In this document: in pieces, positions 10,070 to 19,520 of the stretch
Position numbering within the stretch: the first letter of the stretch is position 1
Layout: each line of letters begins with the position of its first letter
NCBI GenBank assembly: GCA_004151065.3
Contig: NWUY0300008230.1
Coordinates: forward strand, 20,890-44,268
Source: Larix sibirica
Lineage: Eukaryota > Streptophyta > Pinopsida > Pinales > Pinaceae
Length of the DNA: 23,379 nucleotides
Reading direction: 5' to 3'
The notes under the pieces: model-generated
Seen by the model: only the letters and a program-made list of their open reading frames with translations
The model's database searches: none
What the model was told of the DNA's origin: nothing
Made by a program: the position numbers and the translations under genes

Positions 10070-10124
10070 CATAAAAATTGGTTGAAAACCTAGAATATGA
10101 GAGAAAAAATCCAAAGTCCTACCT

Positions 10125-10450
10125 CCTAAGTCTAAGTAGTATAATTTTAACTCCAATTCTTAATTCTAAGCTTAATTAATCTAATTCTAACTCCAATTCT
10201 TAATCCCAAACCTAAATTCTAATCCTATACCTAAGTCTAAATCCTAAGCCTAATTCTAAATTATAAACATAATCCTAAATCTAAATAATAATTTTAAGTC
10301 TAAATCCTAATCATAATCTAAAAGCTAAGTCTAAATACAATTTATAATCCTAGTAGTCAAGCCCTAAGTCTAAGTGTAATTCATATGTATAAGTCTAAGT
10401 GTAAGTGTAATTCATATGCATAAATTTAGATCTAAATCCTAAGTCCTAAG
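10125..10450. repeat. Degenerate cctaa/tctaag array, telomere-like
   Basis: About 50 short phrases of 6-7 bases such as cctaag, tctaaat and cctaaat follow one another (for example ctaagtctaaatcctaagcc near 10231). They resemble a decayed plant telomere motif (CCCTAAA), but no perfect heptamer run is present, so this is a minisatellite of telomere-like composition and not a clear interstitial telomere. Near 10371-10415 a longer phrase (ctaagtgtaattcatatg) is duplicated. Confidence 0.7.
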
Positions 10451-10609
10451 CACTTTACTCTAAAACTTCTAAGTAAGTTTTGTAGGTTGTAAATATATAT
10501 AACAACTATGATGTATTACCATTAATAATAAGATTTTAGTAATATTTTTACTTTTTATTTTTTTCAAGAATTGAAAATTTCAAATCAAAATATCAAAAAT
10601 GAGTTTCAG

Positions 10610-10750
10610 TGATACTTGTAAATTTATTATAATAATGTCTCATGTTTAAAAAAAGCATATAGGTAAAAATATTTTAAAGTAATACTGGTAAGTTTATCAT
10701 AATAATGTTCCATGTTTAAAAATAAGGATATAGGTAAGAATATTTTAAAC
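10610..10750. repeat. Tandem duplication, 70-bp unit
   Basis: The unit starting tgatacttgtaaatttat at 10610 is repeated at 10680 as taatactggtaagtttat. Both copies contain catgtttaaaaa and end in aatattttaaa. About ten differences separate them, so the duplication is not recent. Confidence 0.8.
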
Positions 10751-11640
10751 ATATAGGTAAATATTAAAATTAAGGGGCTAGTTAATGGTTTTAAGTATTA
10801 CGTTTTGGTTAATTTCCTATTAATGTTAATGTCAATGCGTAATTATTTAAAAAAATGTGTAGTTATTAAAAAATAAAATTGACCATGATGGTTTGAGATT
10901 GGATTTGTGGGGAATGTAAGTGCCCTCAACGTATTATCATTTACTCATGGTGGTGTATTTAAACATCTTCTTCTTACTTTCTCGTGGTCTTGGTGTATTT
11001 AGATGTATTTGGAGATGTTTTTCTTTTTGTTTCCCTTGAGTGGTGGATGGTCAAATTGGTTTTAGTGAGAGTTGTTAAACTAAGTAAAAGATGATAAGAT
11101 AAAGTTAATGATGAGGAAAATTTAAAATTCATATTTATCTTAAAGTATAAATATCTTGTGAATTTTAATAATTTTAAAAATGTCAAACATAAAATGTTTG
11201 GTGGTATTTTTGTAAATATTCAAAATTTTAAGGATTTTATATGGTTTTTAACAACTTTTCATTATTTTTTAAGTAAAATATTTTAGCTTATAAAATTTGA
11301 GCGCAATATTTTTGGGAAAAAAATGAAATTGGTACATCTTTAAAAAAATAATAGAAAATAGAAAATTAGCCAATAACATTTTCTTTAGTCAACATGTGGG
11401 GAAAGTGAACCTGAAGAGTCACTCCTAATACCCCAAACATGCTAGCTACTACAAAATTTAATTTCCCTAACATGATGACCCTAGACAAAAAAATGATGAC
11501 CCTAAACACAATGTGATAGTTAAATTGTGAAGGTATCAATCCATCTTTTCTCTTTTTGTAAATGTAGCAACACATGGATGACATCATAAAAACTCATTAC
11601 AATGACATTTTATATATGGTGTGGGTCATTTTTAGAGGAG
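10751..11640. other. No recognisable feature
   Basis: The stretch is AT-rich. Minus-strand frames at 10974-11186 and 11366-11587 carry no known motif. A short phrase, atgatgaccctaaac, is locally duplicated near 11473-11508. Confidence 0.5.
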
Positions 11641-11879
11641 TTATCTAAACATTGTACATTTTTTACTTTTTTGACCATTTTTGTCGGAATCTGATGATAA
11701 AATATTTGGTTAAATGATTATTTTGCATTGTTTAAATTATATTTTTTATTGTAGAAATGGAGTCGATGCCCTCCAATACCCTAAGTCATTCAAATTATGA
11801 CAAAATGACAAAAAAAAACCGCAAAGATAGTCAAAATCATAAAACATTTAGAATAATCTATTTTTAAATTGTCATTAAA

Positions 11880-12142
11880 AATATAATCAAAATATATATT
11901 TGTGAGATAACTTAATAGACCATCATTAAAAGTGTCAACTGAAAAGGAATTGATGATGGTCTCTTAATTCCCCTCTCCAAAATATTCATTCAAAATGGAG
12001 CTTGCGATGGGCCGTGAAAGACCAGTGGTAAAGTCATTGTGGCCATGATCAATTATGGATTGTCACCTCAAGTGTTTTAGAAATGGTCATTTAAGGACCA
12101 TCATAGTCATGATTGTCACCAAAGGCCATATTTGTAGTAGTG
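11880..12142. mobile_element. Second CACTA-like transposon right terminus
   Basis: The stretch ends ccatatttgtagtagtg at 12142. The reverse complement begins CACTACTACAAATATGG, a common variant of the CACTA terminus. The short phrases atggtc and gaccat recur in both orientations over the last 200 bases (near 11922, 11955, 12086 and 12098), as in subterminal repeats. No CACTACTACAAA left end was found to the left, so the element is truncated. The phrase atcaccaaagg also occurs in the LTR copies (near 765 and 13895), which suggests that related subterminal sequence is embedded there too. A degenerate array starts directly to the right. Confidence 0.45.
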
Positions 12143-12149
12143 ATAAATG

Positions 12150-13850
12150 TTTTCTTTATGTTTGTTAGATGCTCATAAAAAGGTTAGCATGTGTGTCGTT
12201 TTTATAGGTGTGTTACTTATGTGTATGCTTTACTTGAGCTAGTTGCATATTGCTTGCATGTGTTAAGTGTATGTGGATTAGGTGTGTCACTACAATCATT
12301 AGGGTGTTAGTGTTACTAGGGCTACAAGATTATGTCTTATGAGCTCGGGTGGTAGTTGGTGAGTTGTAAAAGGGTAGAGATTATGGAGGTTAGTGATTTA
12401 GGAGTCAAGGATTCATGGTAGTGGCTAGCATCGATTATGTGGGTCCATAAGTACATCACTTGGGTATGTCGTCTATGTGTGTCACTTTTGTGGTTCACAT
12501 ACATGAGTCACATAACTGAGTTGCCTATGTGTGTCCATTAATATGTTATGGGGGTTCTTATGTGATTTTGGTATTTATGTACATCTCTTAGTTAGCTTAG
12601 TTTCTTATGTGCATTTCTTGAGAGTATTAGGTAGTTATGTGGGTTAGGAACACCACTAAGTGCTTTATTTTATTAAGTTTATGGGTGTCAAGGTGTTTAG
12701 AGGTAGTGGATTAGTCGTAAAGAAGTTGAAGTTGTGGGGCTTAGTGGTTTAAGGGTCAAGGGAGTCATTGTAGTGGGTTAGTGTTGCTTATGTGGGTCAC
12801 ATACGCTCATCGCATTTAAGTGTGTCACATAGGTGGGTCCCTTAATATGTTCATTAGGTGATTATGTGGATTGGGTGTTTATCTGCAGTTAGTTATGTTA
12901 AGTGCTTATTTGTGTCTCTGAAGTGCATTATGTTCTTATGTGGCTAGTTGAGCTAAAAGGTGCATCTAGTAGTTATGTTTAGGGGTGATAGGGGATTTTG
13001 AGGTGGGGGTGAGTTATAAAAGAAGTTGATGTCATGGGCTTGTTGGTTTAATAGTCAATTTAGTGTCCTACAATCGCCAAAGGTTAGTGTCACATACATG
13101 TAGCTCCTGTCTACATAACATAGGTGTGTATCCTATGTGCATCACATAGGTGGATCACCTACGTTTGTTAGATGAGGGTCATCATGCAAAAGGTGGCATG
13201 CTTATGTGGGTCAAATAGGTGTGTCACAAATGTGTGTCGACTATGTGTGTTTTTTAGGTTCATCACTTATGTGCGTCAAATAGGTGCATTTCCTATGTGC
13301 ATCCAAGATATGTTGTGTTAGGTGCTTGTGCATATGCATTTTAGGTGCTTGTGTGTAGTAGATGCATCAAGTGGTTAGTGTTAGGAGAGTTACTGATGTA
13401 GGTGTTAGGGGTTCAAGTCTACTGGGTGAGTTGTAAAGGGGTATACGTTAAAAGCGTTAGTGGTTTAAAGGTCATGGGGGTAGGTTAATGGGTTAGCATC
13501 GCTTATGTGGGTTACATAAGTGCATACATTGGGTGCATTTCCTTTGTATGTTACTTATGTGGGTCATATAGGTGGATTGTAGAGGTGCATTGGATATGTG
13601 TCTTATATGTTTGTTAGGTTCTTATGTGGGTTGGGTATTTATGTATATGGCTTAGTTGGTGTTAATTAACCATGTTAGGTTCTTATGTAGGTTAGGTATG
13701 TTGCTAGGTGAATTACGTGGTAAGGATTAGGGGGTTGGGGTTAGTGGATTAGTTGTTAAGGGGTTCAAGGATAGTGGTTTAGATATAAATAGTTGAGGTT
13801 ATGAGGTTAATAGTTTAGGGGAAGGGTAATGGGTTATACCATCACTTAAA
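12150..13850. repeat. Degenerate tandem array, about 350-bp monomer
   Basis: Landmarks recur at regular steps. The phrase ggttagcatcgcttatgtgg or variants sits near 12425, 12779 and 13491 (354 and 2 x 356 bp apart). The landmark gtgagttgtaaagg or variants sits near 12356, 12706, 13006, 13424 and 13745. This gives about five diverged monomers of 300-420 bp. Each monomer is itself rich in ttatgtgggt and cacataggtg phrases. The right part of the array belongs to LTR copy B; the part before 13203 has no counterpart in the window. Confidence 0.65.
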
Positions 13851-14773
13851 CTATTTTTGTATTTATGTTTACAACAATCGTGACATTGATCATCACCAAA
13901 GGTTATAGTTAGCGATAGTTGATAATGGTCACTAAAGCATTTGGATTTTATGGTCATTAGCTGATCAATTGATGATAATGGCCAAAATATTTTTAAATGT
14001 TTTACCATATACATTTTGGCAATTAATGGCCACAATCAATATTGTGATCATCAACCAAAAAAATACCATACTGCTTGGAAATTGTGATGGACCTTTATGG
14101 ATTGTGTATGGGGTTTTAGTGCATGGGTGTACCAAAAACCCATCTTATTGGACTATAGAACTAAAGGAAGACAAGTGTGAGTGGACATTACAACAATAAA
14201 ATCAAATTTTAACCATCTGCATAACAAAGCATTCACAAATAAATCTAAATGATTCAAAACAACATTTTTATTGGGGGGAGAAATAGAGACTATATATTAA
14301 TCCAAACGAAAAGGAAACACAAGTTGAAATGTGTCACCTGGGGAGAATCACTTAGATGTGGACTCTAATCCTTCTCTGTGGGTGGGTTCTTTGATCTTTC
14401 CAAGTTCTCTTTCTAATGTTGTAATATGATCAAACCCAGAAATTTAGAGAAAATATATAAAAATACAAAAGAGAATAGACAAAAGATATAGCTATGTTCA
14501 CTTGCCTCTTCAAGGAAGCAACGTATAAGAGCAAAGCTCCAAATACAATGACAATTCTTGACTAAACATTGCACATCTTACTGCCATATACATAGTGTTT
14601 TAATAACTGAAGTCCTTACTACTTGCGGCCCCTCTATTAATGAGGGCCAATTGCTAGGGGCCTTCATTCAATAAGGAAGGCCCTTTTACATTAAAACACT
14701 ACCAACTAACTAACTAATGGGCCTTATGGCCTTGTACATTAATAAAGTAGGGGATTTACGGTAGGACCCTAAC
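13203..14773 (-). mobile_element. Long terminal repeat copy B: 3' LTR of the minus-strand gypsy element
   Basis: This is the counterpart of 1-1636. On the minus strand it follows the polypurine tract and starts GTTAGGGTCCTACC, so it is the 3' LTR of the element at 14774-17733. The first base differs from the TG of copy A, a likely mutation. From 13203 to about 14560 the copies are nearly identical by eye (about 2% differences on the left, rising to 4-9%). The last 210 bases differ at about one site in five. A ten-base insertion near 13911 is unique to this copy. The outer (left) end of the LTR is not certain because the tandem array continues to about 12150. Confidence 0.7.
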
Positions 14774-14788
14774 TTTTCCTCCCCCTTC
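14774..14788 (-). other. Polypurine tract of the gypsy element
   Basis: On the minus strand this reads GAAGGGGGAGGAAAA and lies directly before the 3' LTR. This is the usual position and composition of the primer for plus-strand DNA synthesis. It overlaps the last codons of the polyprotein (FEGGGK). Confidence 0.75.
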
Positions 14789-15136
14789 AAAAGCAACCTT
14801 GTCCTCAAATCTAGAGATAGGAAATTGTTGTAAAAGGGATAACGGTGAATCTCAAGTAGCATCTTCTATATGCACATTCTTCCATTGGGTAGAACTTCCT
14901 TAATTGTGCCCTGGTGTCGGTGATGCTCTTGTGCAGAAAAAGAAAGTTGTAGGATGAAGCCAAATGGGGCCTTTTGTATCGAGTTCTGGTAATGGAGTTT
15001 GAACTTGACAATTTTGGCCCACACCCTTCACATGAAATACTGGGTAGATCTCTGAAAAGTGTGCTTGGAGCACTAAGTTGTAATCTAGTTGGCCGATGTC
15101 TTGAACAATCTTATATGGGTTGTAAAACTTTGGTGA
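14789..15136 (-). pseudogene. Gypsy integrase C-terminal region and tail
   Basis: In one minus-strand frame the sequence reads SPKFYNPYKIVQDIGQLDYN and then FSEIYPVFHVK. This is the conserved post-catalytic integrase segment (family form KFYGPYKILQRIG...FHVSCLKK). It goes on to TPLPELDTKGPI, QWKNVHIEDAT, a stop in place of tryptophan, and FEDKVAFEGGGK. The family form of the tail, WKDLPVEDATWE...LEDKxxFKGGG, resembles a chromodomain-like ending. Two in-frame stops (TAA near 14900, TGA near 14850) make it inactive. The frame continues without shift from the upstream RNase H and integrase pieces. Confidence 0.8.
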
Positions 15137-15300
15137 AGAGTTGCAAGGTAGCTATTTAATGTTGGGATCTCCCTTATGTTGCTTGATGAGATAAGATGTA
15201 GTAACATTGGGGAGCCATTCTTGTCATGTTTTTTCTACCCATTTCTATACTAGAGAAAATAAGTCAAAGAGGGATCCCTCTTCCTCATATTTCCTTCATA
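15137..15300 (-). pseudogene. Gypsy linker and integrase N-terminal remnant; catalytic core deleted
   Basis: The minus strand reads KYEEEGSLFDLFSLV, EKT-stop-QEWLPNVTTSYLIKQH and KGDPN. In relatives this matches the spacer after RNase H (EEGSLFALSFP...EWLQHPTTSHLIQRLQEDPN). Directly after DPN (15161) come IK, a stop (TAG), LPCNS and SPKFY. The HHCC zinc finger and the whole DDE catalytic core, normally about 250 residues, are therefore absent. The junction lies within about 15137-15160 and keeps the reading frame. Confidence 0.75.
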
Positions 15301-15702
15301 AAGCATTTGCCACAACATTATCTTTTTCATTTTTTAGATGATCTTGTAATCATATCTAAGCAACTTGATGACCCATTTATGTTGCTCCAAGAATAACAAC
15401 CTTTGTTCCAAAAAATACTTCAAGAAGTGTTGGAGATATTGTCACCATGTGTCAACTAGATGTAGGATGGCCATCTTTTCTTCCTTATAGGTAAAGTTGT
15501 CCAAATTTGTATTATACCATTGCTTACTAGTGAATGCTAAGGGTTTGTATTACCTTAAGTTTTCACCCAAACCTTTTATGGAAGCATTGCATTCCATTAC
15601 AAACGTCTTAGTAAAATCAAGCATGGCTAAGACCAAAGTGGTGCGCGTGACATGCTTTAAAATTGCAAATGATTTTTATGTTGCTTTGTTCCATGCAAAG
15701 GC
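15300..15702 (-). pseudogene. Gypsy RT thumb and RNase H region, internally deleted
   Basis: The minus-strand frame reads AFAWNKAT, a stop, KSFAILKHVTRTTLVLAM, LDFTKTFVMECNASIKGLG, then PLAFTSKQWYNTNLDNFTYK and EEKMAILHLVDTW. This is the standard gypsy RT/RNase H connection, with the family motifs TPVLAMPDFTKTFVVECDAS and KEMLAILHAVDTWR. After W come a stop, QYLQHFL and KYFLEQR (15400-15420), so the usual segment with IKTDHxS is missing. The stretch then continues QHKWVIKLLRYDYKII, a stop, KMKKIMLWQML, corresponding to YKKGKDNVVADALSR with a shift. Stops and lost residues make it inactive. Confidence 0.85.
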
Positions 15703-15990
15703 ACAACAATCAGGATACGTTTTCTCATTCCCTTCTTTCTTTAAAACCATGATCATTAGGGATGAATATGAGCTAGTGTTGGAATGAATGACTCATGCCT
15801 CCAGTAGCTCCTAAGTGACCCTTCTAACTTTATCTTTTGTACAAATGAATGCTTATATGAGTGTACATTTGGTGGTTGACTTCCTAGAATCAAGGGTATA
15901 ACACGATCATGCCCACCTCTAGATAGGGGTAAACCCTTTGGTGTCTCAAAGACATGTTGATGTTTGTCCAAAACCTTTTGTAAGTTAGGA
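15703..15990 (-). pseudogene. Gypsy reverse transcriptase N-terminal part; palm deleted
   Basis: From 15971 the minus strand reads HVFETPKGLPLSRGGHDRVI, then PLILGSQPPNVHSYKHSF, the conserved beginning of plant gypsy RT. A frameshift near 15800 leads to SSYSSLMIMVLKKEGNEK and TYPD (15709-15717), the equivalent of SPVVMVLKKDGSWRMCPD. The next recognisable residues are AFAWNKAT, so the palm with the catalytic YIDD motif (about 170 residues in relatives) is gone. The frame is the same on both sides of the junction. Protease lies upstream and RNase H downstream, in normal order. Confidence 0.85.
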
Positions 15991-16145
15991 TGGATTCATG
16001 GTGTGATGTTGTCCCAAGCCTATATGGCATGGAAGTGAGCAATAATTCCATAGTGGCCTTTGTTCAATATTTTTTCCATCCGATGAGAACTTATGATTTT
16101 AGAAGAGCCTTCCTGGATCCCTTTGAGGGTGTGAGTATGAGAGTT

Positions 16146-16450
16146 CTAAGCAAAGCTCAAGTATAATTCCTTGAAGTCCATGGTGATTGGCTCCAATGTT
16201 TGTAGCCATTCTGCCCCTAAAACTATATCACAACCACCCATATCGATGGCCAACATTAGATTTTTGAGATGATAATCACCCAATTGGAGCATCACTTTTT
16301 CACAACAACCCTCGCATTTCATCATGCCACCATTGGCTATCATAATTTAAAAGTTGGGCACCATATGAACATAACAGTGGGGTTATTCATCCACTCGTCC
16401 GTGAATAAATTATGGGTGTTGCCACTGTCAACCAATACTACCACTTTGTG
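16146..16450 (-). pseudogene. Gypsy aspartic protease (retropepsin-like), frameshifted
   Basis: The minus strand reads KVVVLVDSGNTHNLFTDEWM, with the catalytic aspartate in the DSG triad at 16421-16429. After a frameshift near 16350 it continues MIANGGMMKCEG, LQLGDYHLKNLMLAIDMGGC and DIVLGAEWLQTLEPITMDF. The second half is the conserved LxGxDIVLGxxWLxxLGPIxxDF of plant gypsy proteases. The active-site triad is preserved, but the frameshift and a stop after FKL prevent a continuous product. The protease would have cut the Gag-Pol polyprotein inside virus-like particles. Confidence 0.85.
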
Positions 16451-17733
16451 GTGCTCGATGTAACCCAAAAAATTTCAAGGTTTGTAGGGCCGAAATACCA
16501 AGCAAAGCATGAAGAGAAATGAGTGGTTCTTCTTAATGAAATTCAAATTATACTTCTTCTTGCATGGGAGAAGTTTGGTCAGCAGTCTCCAACTTAGGGA
16601 TATCTTCCATAATGATGTATTTGTAATGGGTAGGAGTATTCACATTAATGCGAAATAACTTTTGTTCTTTGCATATATGACTTGGAGCATACTTTTCATC
16701 ACAATTATAACAAAGCCCTTTTTCTTGTCTGTTCGCCATTTTTTATGGAGACAACCTCTGTACTTGGGAGGAGAAGGAATTGTGCTTGAGGGGTTGACAT
16801 GTGTAGTGCTTGAGTGGGAAATGAAAGAGGCTTTGTCGGTTGGTGCATTGGTCATCATCTCTACTTCTAGAGCCCTCTATGATGCTTCCAACCAGGTAGT
16901 AGGGTGATGCATTCTGACTTGTGCTTTAATTGCATCCTTGAAATGACTTATGAAACATTCTTTCTAGGAATATTCTAAGTAAGTTCTCTATATAGATGGC
17001 TAATTACTCAAAGGTTGAGATAAAGTTTGTGACTGAGCTTGTTTGGCGTAACTTGGTAAACCGTCCCAAATAGTCAAGATCTCACTCATAACGCTCATGG
17101 AGAGCTTTAACAAATAGACTCCAAGCAACATAGTTCCCATAGGATTTTTATACCACTCCCACCATCGCCACCGTTCTAGATCCAAATACAAGACCCCCAC
17201 CTTAAGTTTCATCATGTCATCAATAATAACATGAAGGGCGAAGTAACATTCCATTTGAGTGACCCATCCTTATGGTTTAGAACCATCAAACTTGTTCAAT
17301 TCTACTTTAGGAAAATGGTTCCAAGAGTGATTATCCATAGAGGTGGTTTATCAATATGAGGACCTGAAGGAGGTGNAGGTGGTTTATCAATATGAGGACC
17401 TGAAGGAGGTTGTTAGTGGCCAAATAGTCCCAAGTGAGAAATTTATTCTTGGTGTGGCCCACTATGTTGTGCATTCTCATGTTCTTATGCATGTATGGAA
17501 CTAACTTTCAAATGTATCAACTTGTCATCCAATATCTTCTCTTAGTGATCTAATTTTGTCTCCAACTTGTTATCCCGTGTTTGATCCCAACTATTGATGG
17601 TATGTTGAAGGTGTTGAATCCGGTCATTAAAATTTGTGTATTGAGCTTCTAAGTTGTCCAATCTACTGGTAGTAAAGCAAGAGGTCATATTGTTTGGAGT
17701 GTTGGTGTGAGATGGTTTATATGGTTTCACCAT
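16451..17733 (-). pseudogene. Gypsy gag with zinc knuckle, broken
   Basis: The minus strand carries the capsid-like gag in pieces. An N-terminal part from an ATG at 17733 ends in a heptad-like helix (LDNLEAQYTNFNDRIQHLQH). Then come NHFPKVELNKFDG, MECYFALHVI, MKLKVGVLYLDLERWRWWEW (17254 leftward), and in other frames the family's later segments (RALEVEMMTNAPTDKAS). The zinc knuckle is GLCYNCDEKYAPSHICK near 16670-16715, of the CxxC...HxC variant typical of this lineage. At least three frame changes and several stops are present. A gap base and a 34-bp duplication interrupt it at 17341-17410. The ATG start is the first plausible one and is not proven. Confidence 0.75.
17341..17410. repeat. 34-bp duplication around an unknown base
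   Basis: The block beginning aggtggtttatcaatatgag at 17341 recurs identically at 17377, and the two are separated by a single N at 17376. Identity over 34 bases on the two sides of an N is what an imperfect join of overlapping contigs would leave. It may not exist in the genome. Confidence 0.8.
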
Positions 17734-17739
17734 GGGTGA

Positions 17740-18888
17740 GATTTATGGGGTCCTAAGGATAAGGGAGTGGCACGTGCTATAGCTCTCTAATATATGTGCG
17801 GGGTCCAACAGTAGTACTCGGCCCAATATATCATGGCACAAACTAAGGAGGCTAGACCATACCCTTAGCCATACTACTTGACTACTGAGGTACCAGACAG
17901 TGATATCCCTTAATGTTGTTCTCGGTGTAATGATAGCAACAAGACAATCGATTATTTTATCTAAGGTTGGTTCTAGGTACACCTATGGGACTTCCGACAT
18001 ACCCAAGGGTACATGGAAGTGAAATTTTGTATACACGTGTTGTCTAATGTGGTACTACTCAAAAGGGTACCAAAAGAGGTTACAAGGGTGCACAATAATG
18101 TGGCTTAAATGCCCTTGTATTTTTGTGTGAATGCTTTCCCAACCGCAGGTTTACCCATTGAACGACAAATCTTTGTTTTATTTAAAGACTCTGGAACACA
18201 TCTCTAAAAAAATAAAAATAAAAATAAGCTCACTAACCCCAAAAAGAGCTCTACAACTATTGAAGAATAACTTACTTGTCAAGGTAAGGCTTAAGACCAA
18301 AATTTAAAAGTAAGCATAGCTCCTTGTAAACTTTGATTTGGAGATGGTCTCGAGGCTTTTGTAACTCTAGAATTTCTACACTTGTACATAAAAAAAATTG
18401 AAATGAGGCCAAATCCACCATGTAGTCAAAGGCAAGTCCTTATTAAAAGTTTTATTAACAATGGTTTTAAAAAGTCTTATTGAGTTTTAAACTATACTAG
18501 CGTAGGATCCCATTCCAATCTAACCACACCCCGCTCATCCTTCCACTAACAACCATAAGCCATACTAGGCATGAAACTACAAAGGACTTATCAAGCATCA
18601 TGTGGCAAGTCATGATGAAAAAGTAGTGGGCAAAGAATTGCCAACGTAAAAACGCCAAAAGGAATTCATGCGGGATGCTTGCAGAAAGGCTTTAAGGCTC
18701 TTGGATAGGGAAAGGAAAATGAAGGGGCGTGGTGTCCGGGCATTGCCGTCGGAGGATTAATCTGCTGGCAAGAAAGAAGAAAGGAAATGATTTCACCTTG
18801 CTGTAGGTTAGGGAAAAACCAAAATAATCTAATCTTTAAAGAGTTCCAAACGAGGAACCTATAATCTGGTCCCTCGTTTATTGATCAC
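17740..18888. other. Upstream of gag: no primer binding site or 5' LTR found
   Basis: The leader of the minus-strand element should lie here, with a tRNA primer site such as TGGTATCAGAGC next to a 5' LTR. I find neither, and no sequence matching the LTR copies occurs to the right of gag within the window. A minus-strand open frame at 17743-17982 has no known motif. The 5' part of the element was probably lost or displaced by later insertions. Confidence 0.5.
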
Positions 18889-18990
18889 ATGACATGGTAC
18901 AGTTGACCTGATAATACATGTGTGTCTTGACTTTTACTTTTATTGACATGGTATCGTTGACCTGGTTATACATGCTTGTCGAGCAATATA
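18889..18990. repeat. Direct duplication, 63-bp spacing
   Basis: The phrase tgacatggta..gttgacctg followed by atacatg and tgtc occurs at 18891 and again at 18954 with a few changes. The two are separated by a T-rich filler. Confidence 0.7.
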
Positions 18991-19270
18991 GGGACAACCA
19001 AAATACTTCGTTGGAATTTATTAGATGAAGAATTGTTAAAATTGTAGTTTTTGTTGTTCAAATTGTGATTTCGATGATTTGGGTAGTTTTAAAATCCTGT
19101 ATTTAACTTAAGACCAATCATCATGATTGCTTAAATTACATTTCTAGACGTAATTTTGACGAAATTTAATTAAAAAGCCACCAAAATCTGATACGTTTTG
19201 GTTTGTTTTTATCTTACGCCTTTGTCTTTGACTTTCATACCGCTGAGGTGGGCACTATTTTGATATGCGT

Positions 19271-19520
19271 AGGTGAGGTGGGAACAACAAATTTCAATAC
19301 AAGGTGAGGTGGCAACAACATATTTCAATAAAAGGTGAGGTGGTACTAGGTAGTGTCTCTTTTCGTACAAGGTGAAGTGGTAGTGTCTCTTTTCGTACAA
19401 GGTGAAGTGGAGGCTTTGATGTGTGAGGTGGTAGTGTCAATTTTCGTTCAAGGTAAAGCGGAGGCCTCGATTTCCATGCAAAGTGAGGTGGCAACGTCAA
19501 TTTATGGAACACAATGATGT
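19271..19520. repeat. Minisatellite, 30-31-bp unit, about nine copies
   Basis: Units beginning aggtgaggtgg or aggtgaagtgg start at 19271, 19302, 19333, 19370, 19400, about 19423, 19451, 19481 and 19511. Two sub-types are visible: one continues caacaacatatttcaata, the other tagtgtctcttttcgtac. Because 30 is a multiple of three, the minus strand stays open through parts of the array and translates to repeated EKRHY-type peptides; these are by-products of the repeat. Confidence 0.85.

Noticed and set aside
10125-10450. True interstitial telomere
   Set aside because: No perfect CCCTAAA tandem run is present; only telomere-like composition is seen.
1-14773. Copies A and B as the two LTRs of one 13-kb element
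   Set aside because: The gypsy internal region and polypurine tract lie to the right of B, and A's right edge borders copia sequence, so A and B belong to different insertions.
15497-15787. 96-codon plus-strand ORF
   Set aside because: It is the antisense shadow of the gypsy RT and RNase H remnant, which reads with family motifs on the minus strand.
16662-16907. 81-codon plus-strand ORF
   Set aside because: It is antisense to gag and its zinc knuckle.
19209-19512. Minus-strand ORFs with repeated EKRHY peptides
   Set aside because: The openness follows from a minisatellite unit that is a multiple of three; it is not a repeat protein gene.
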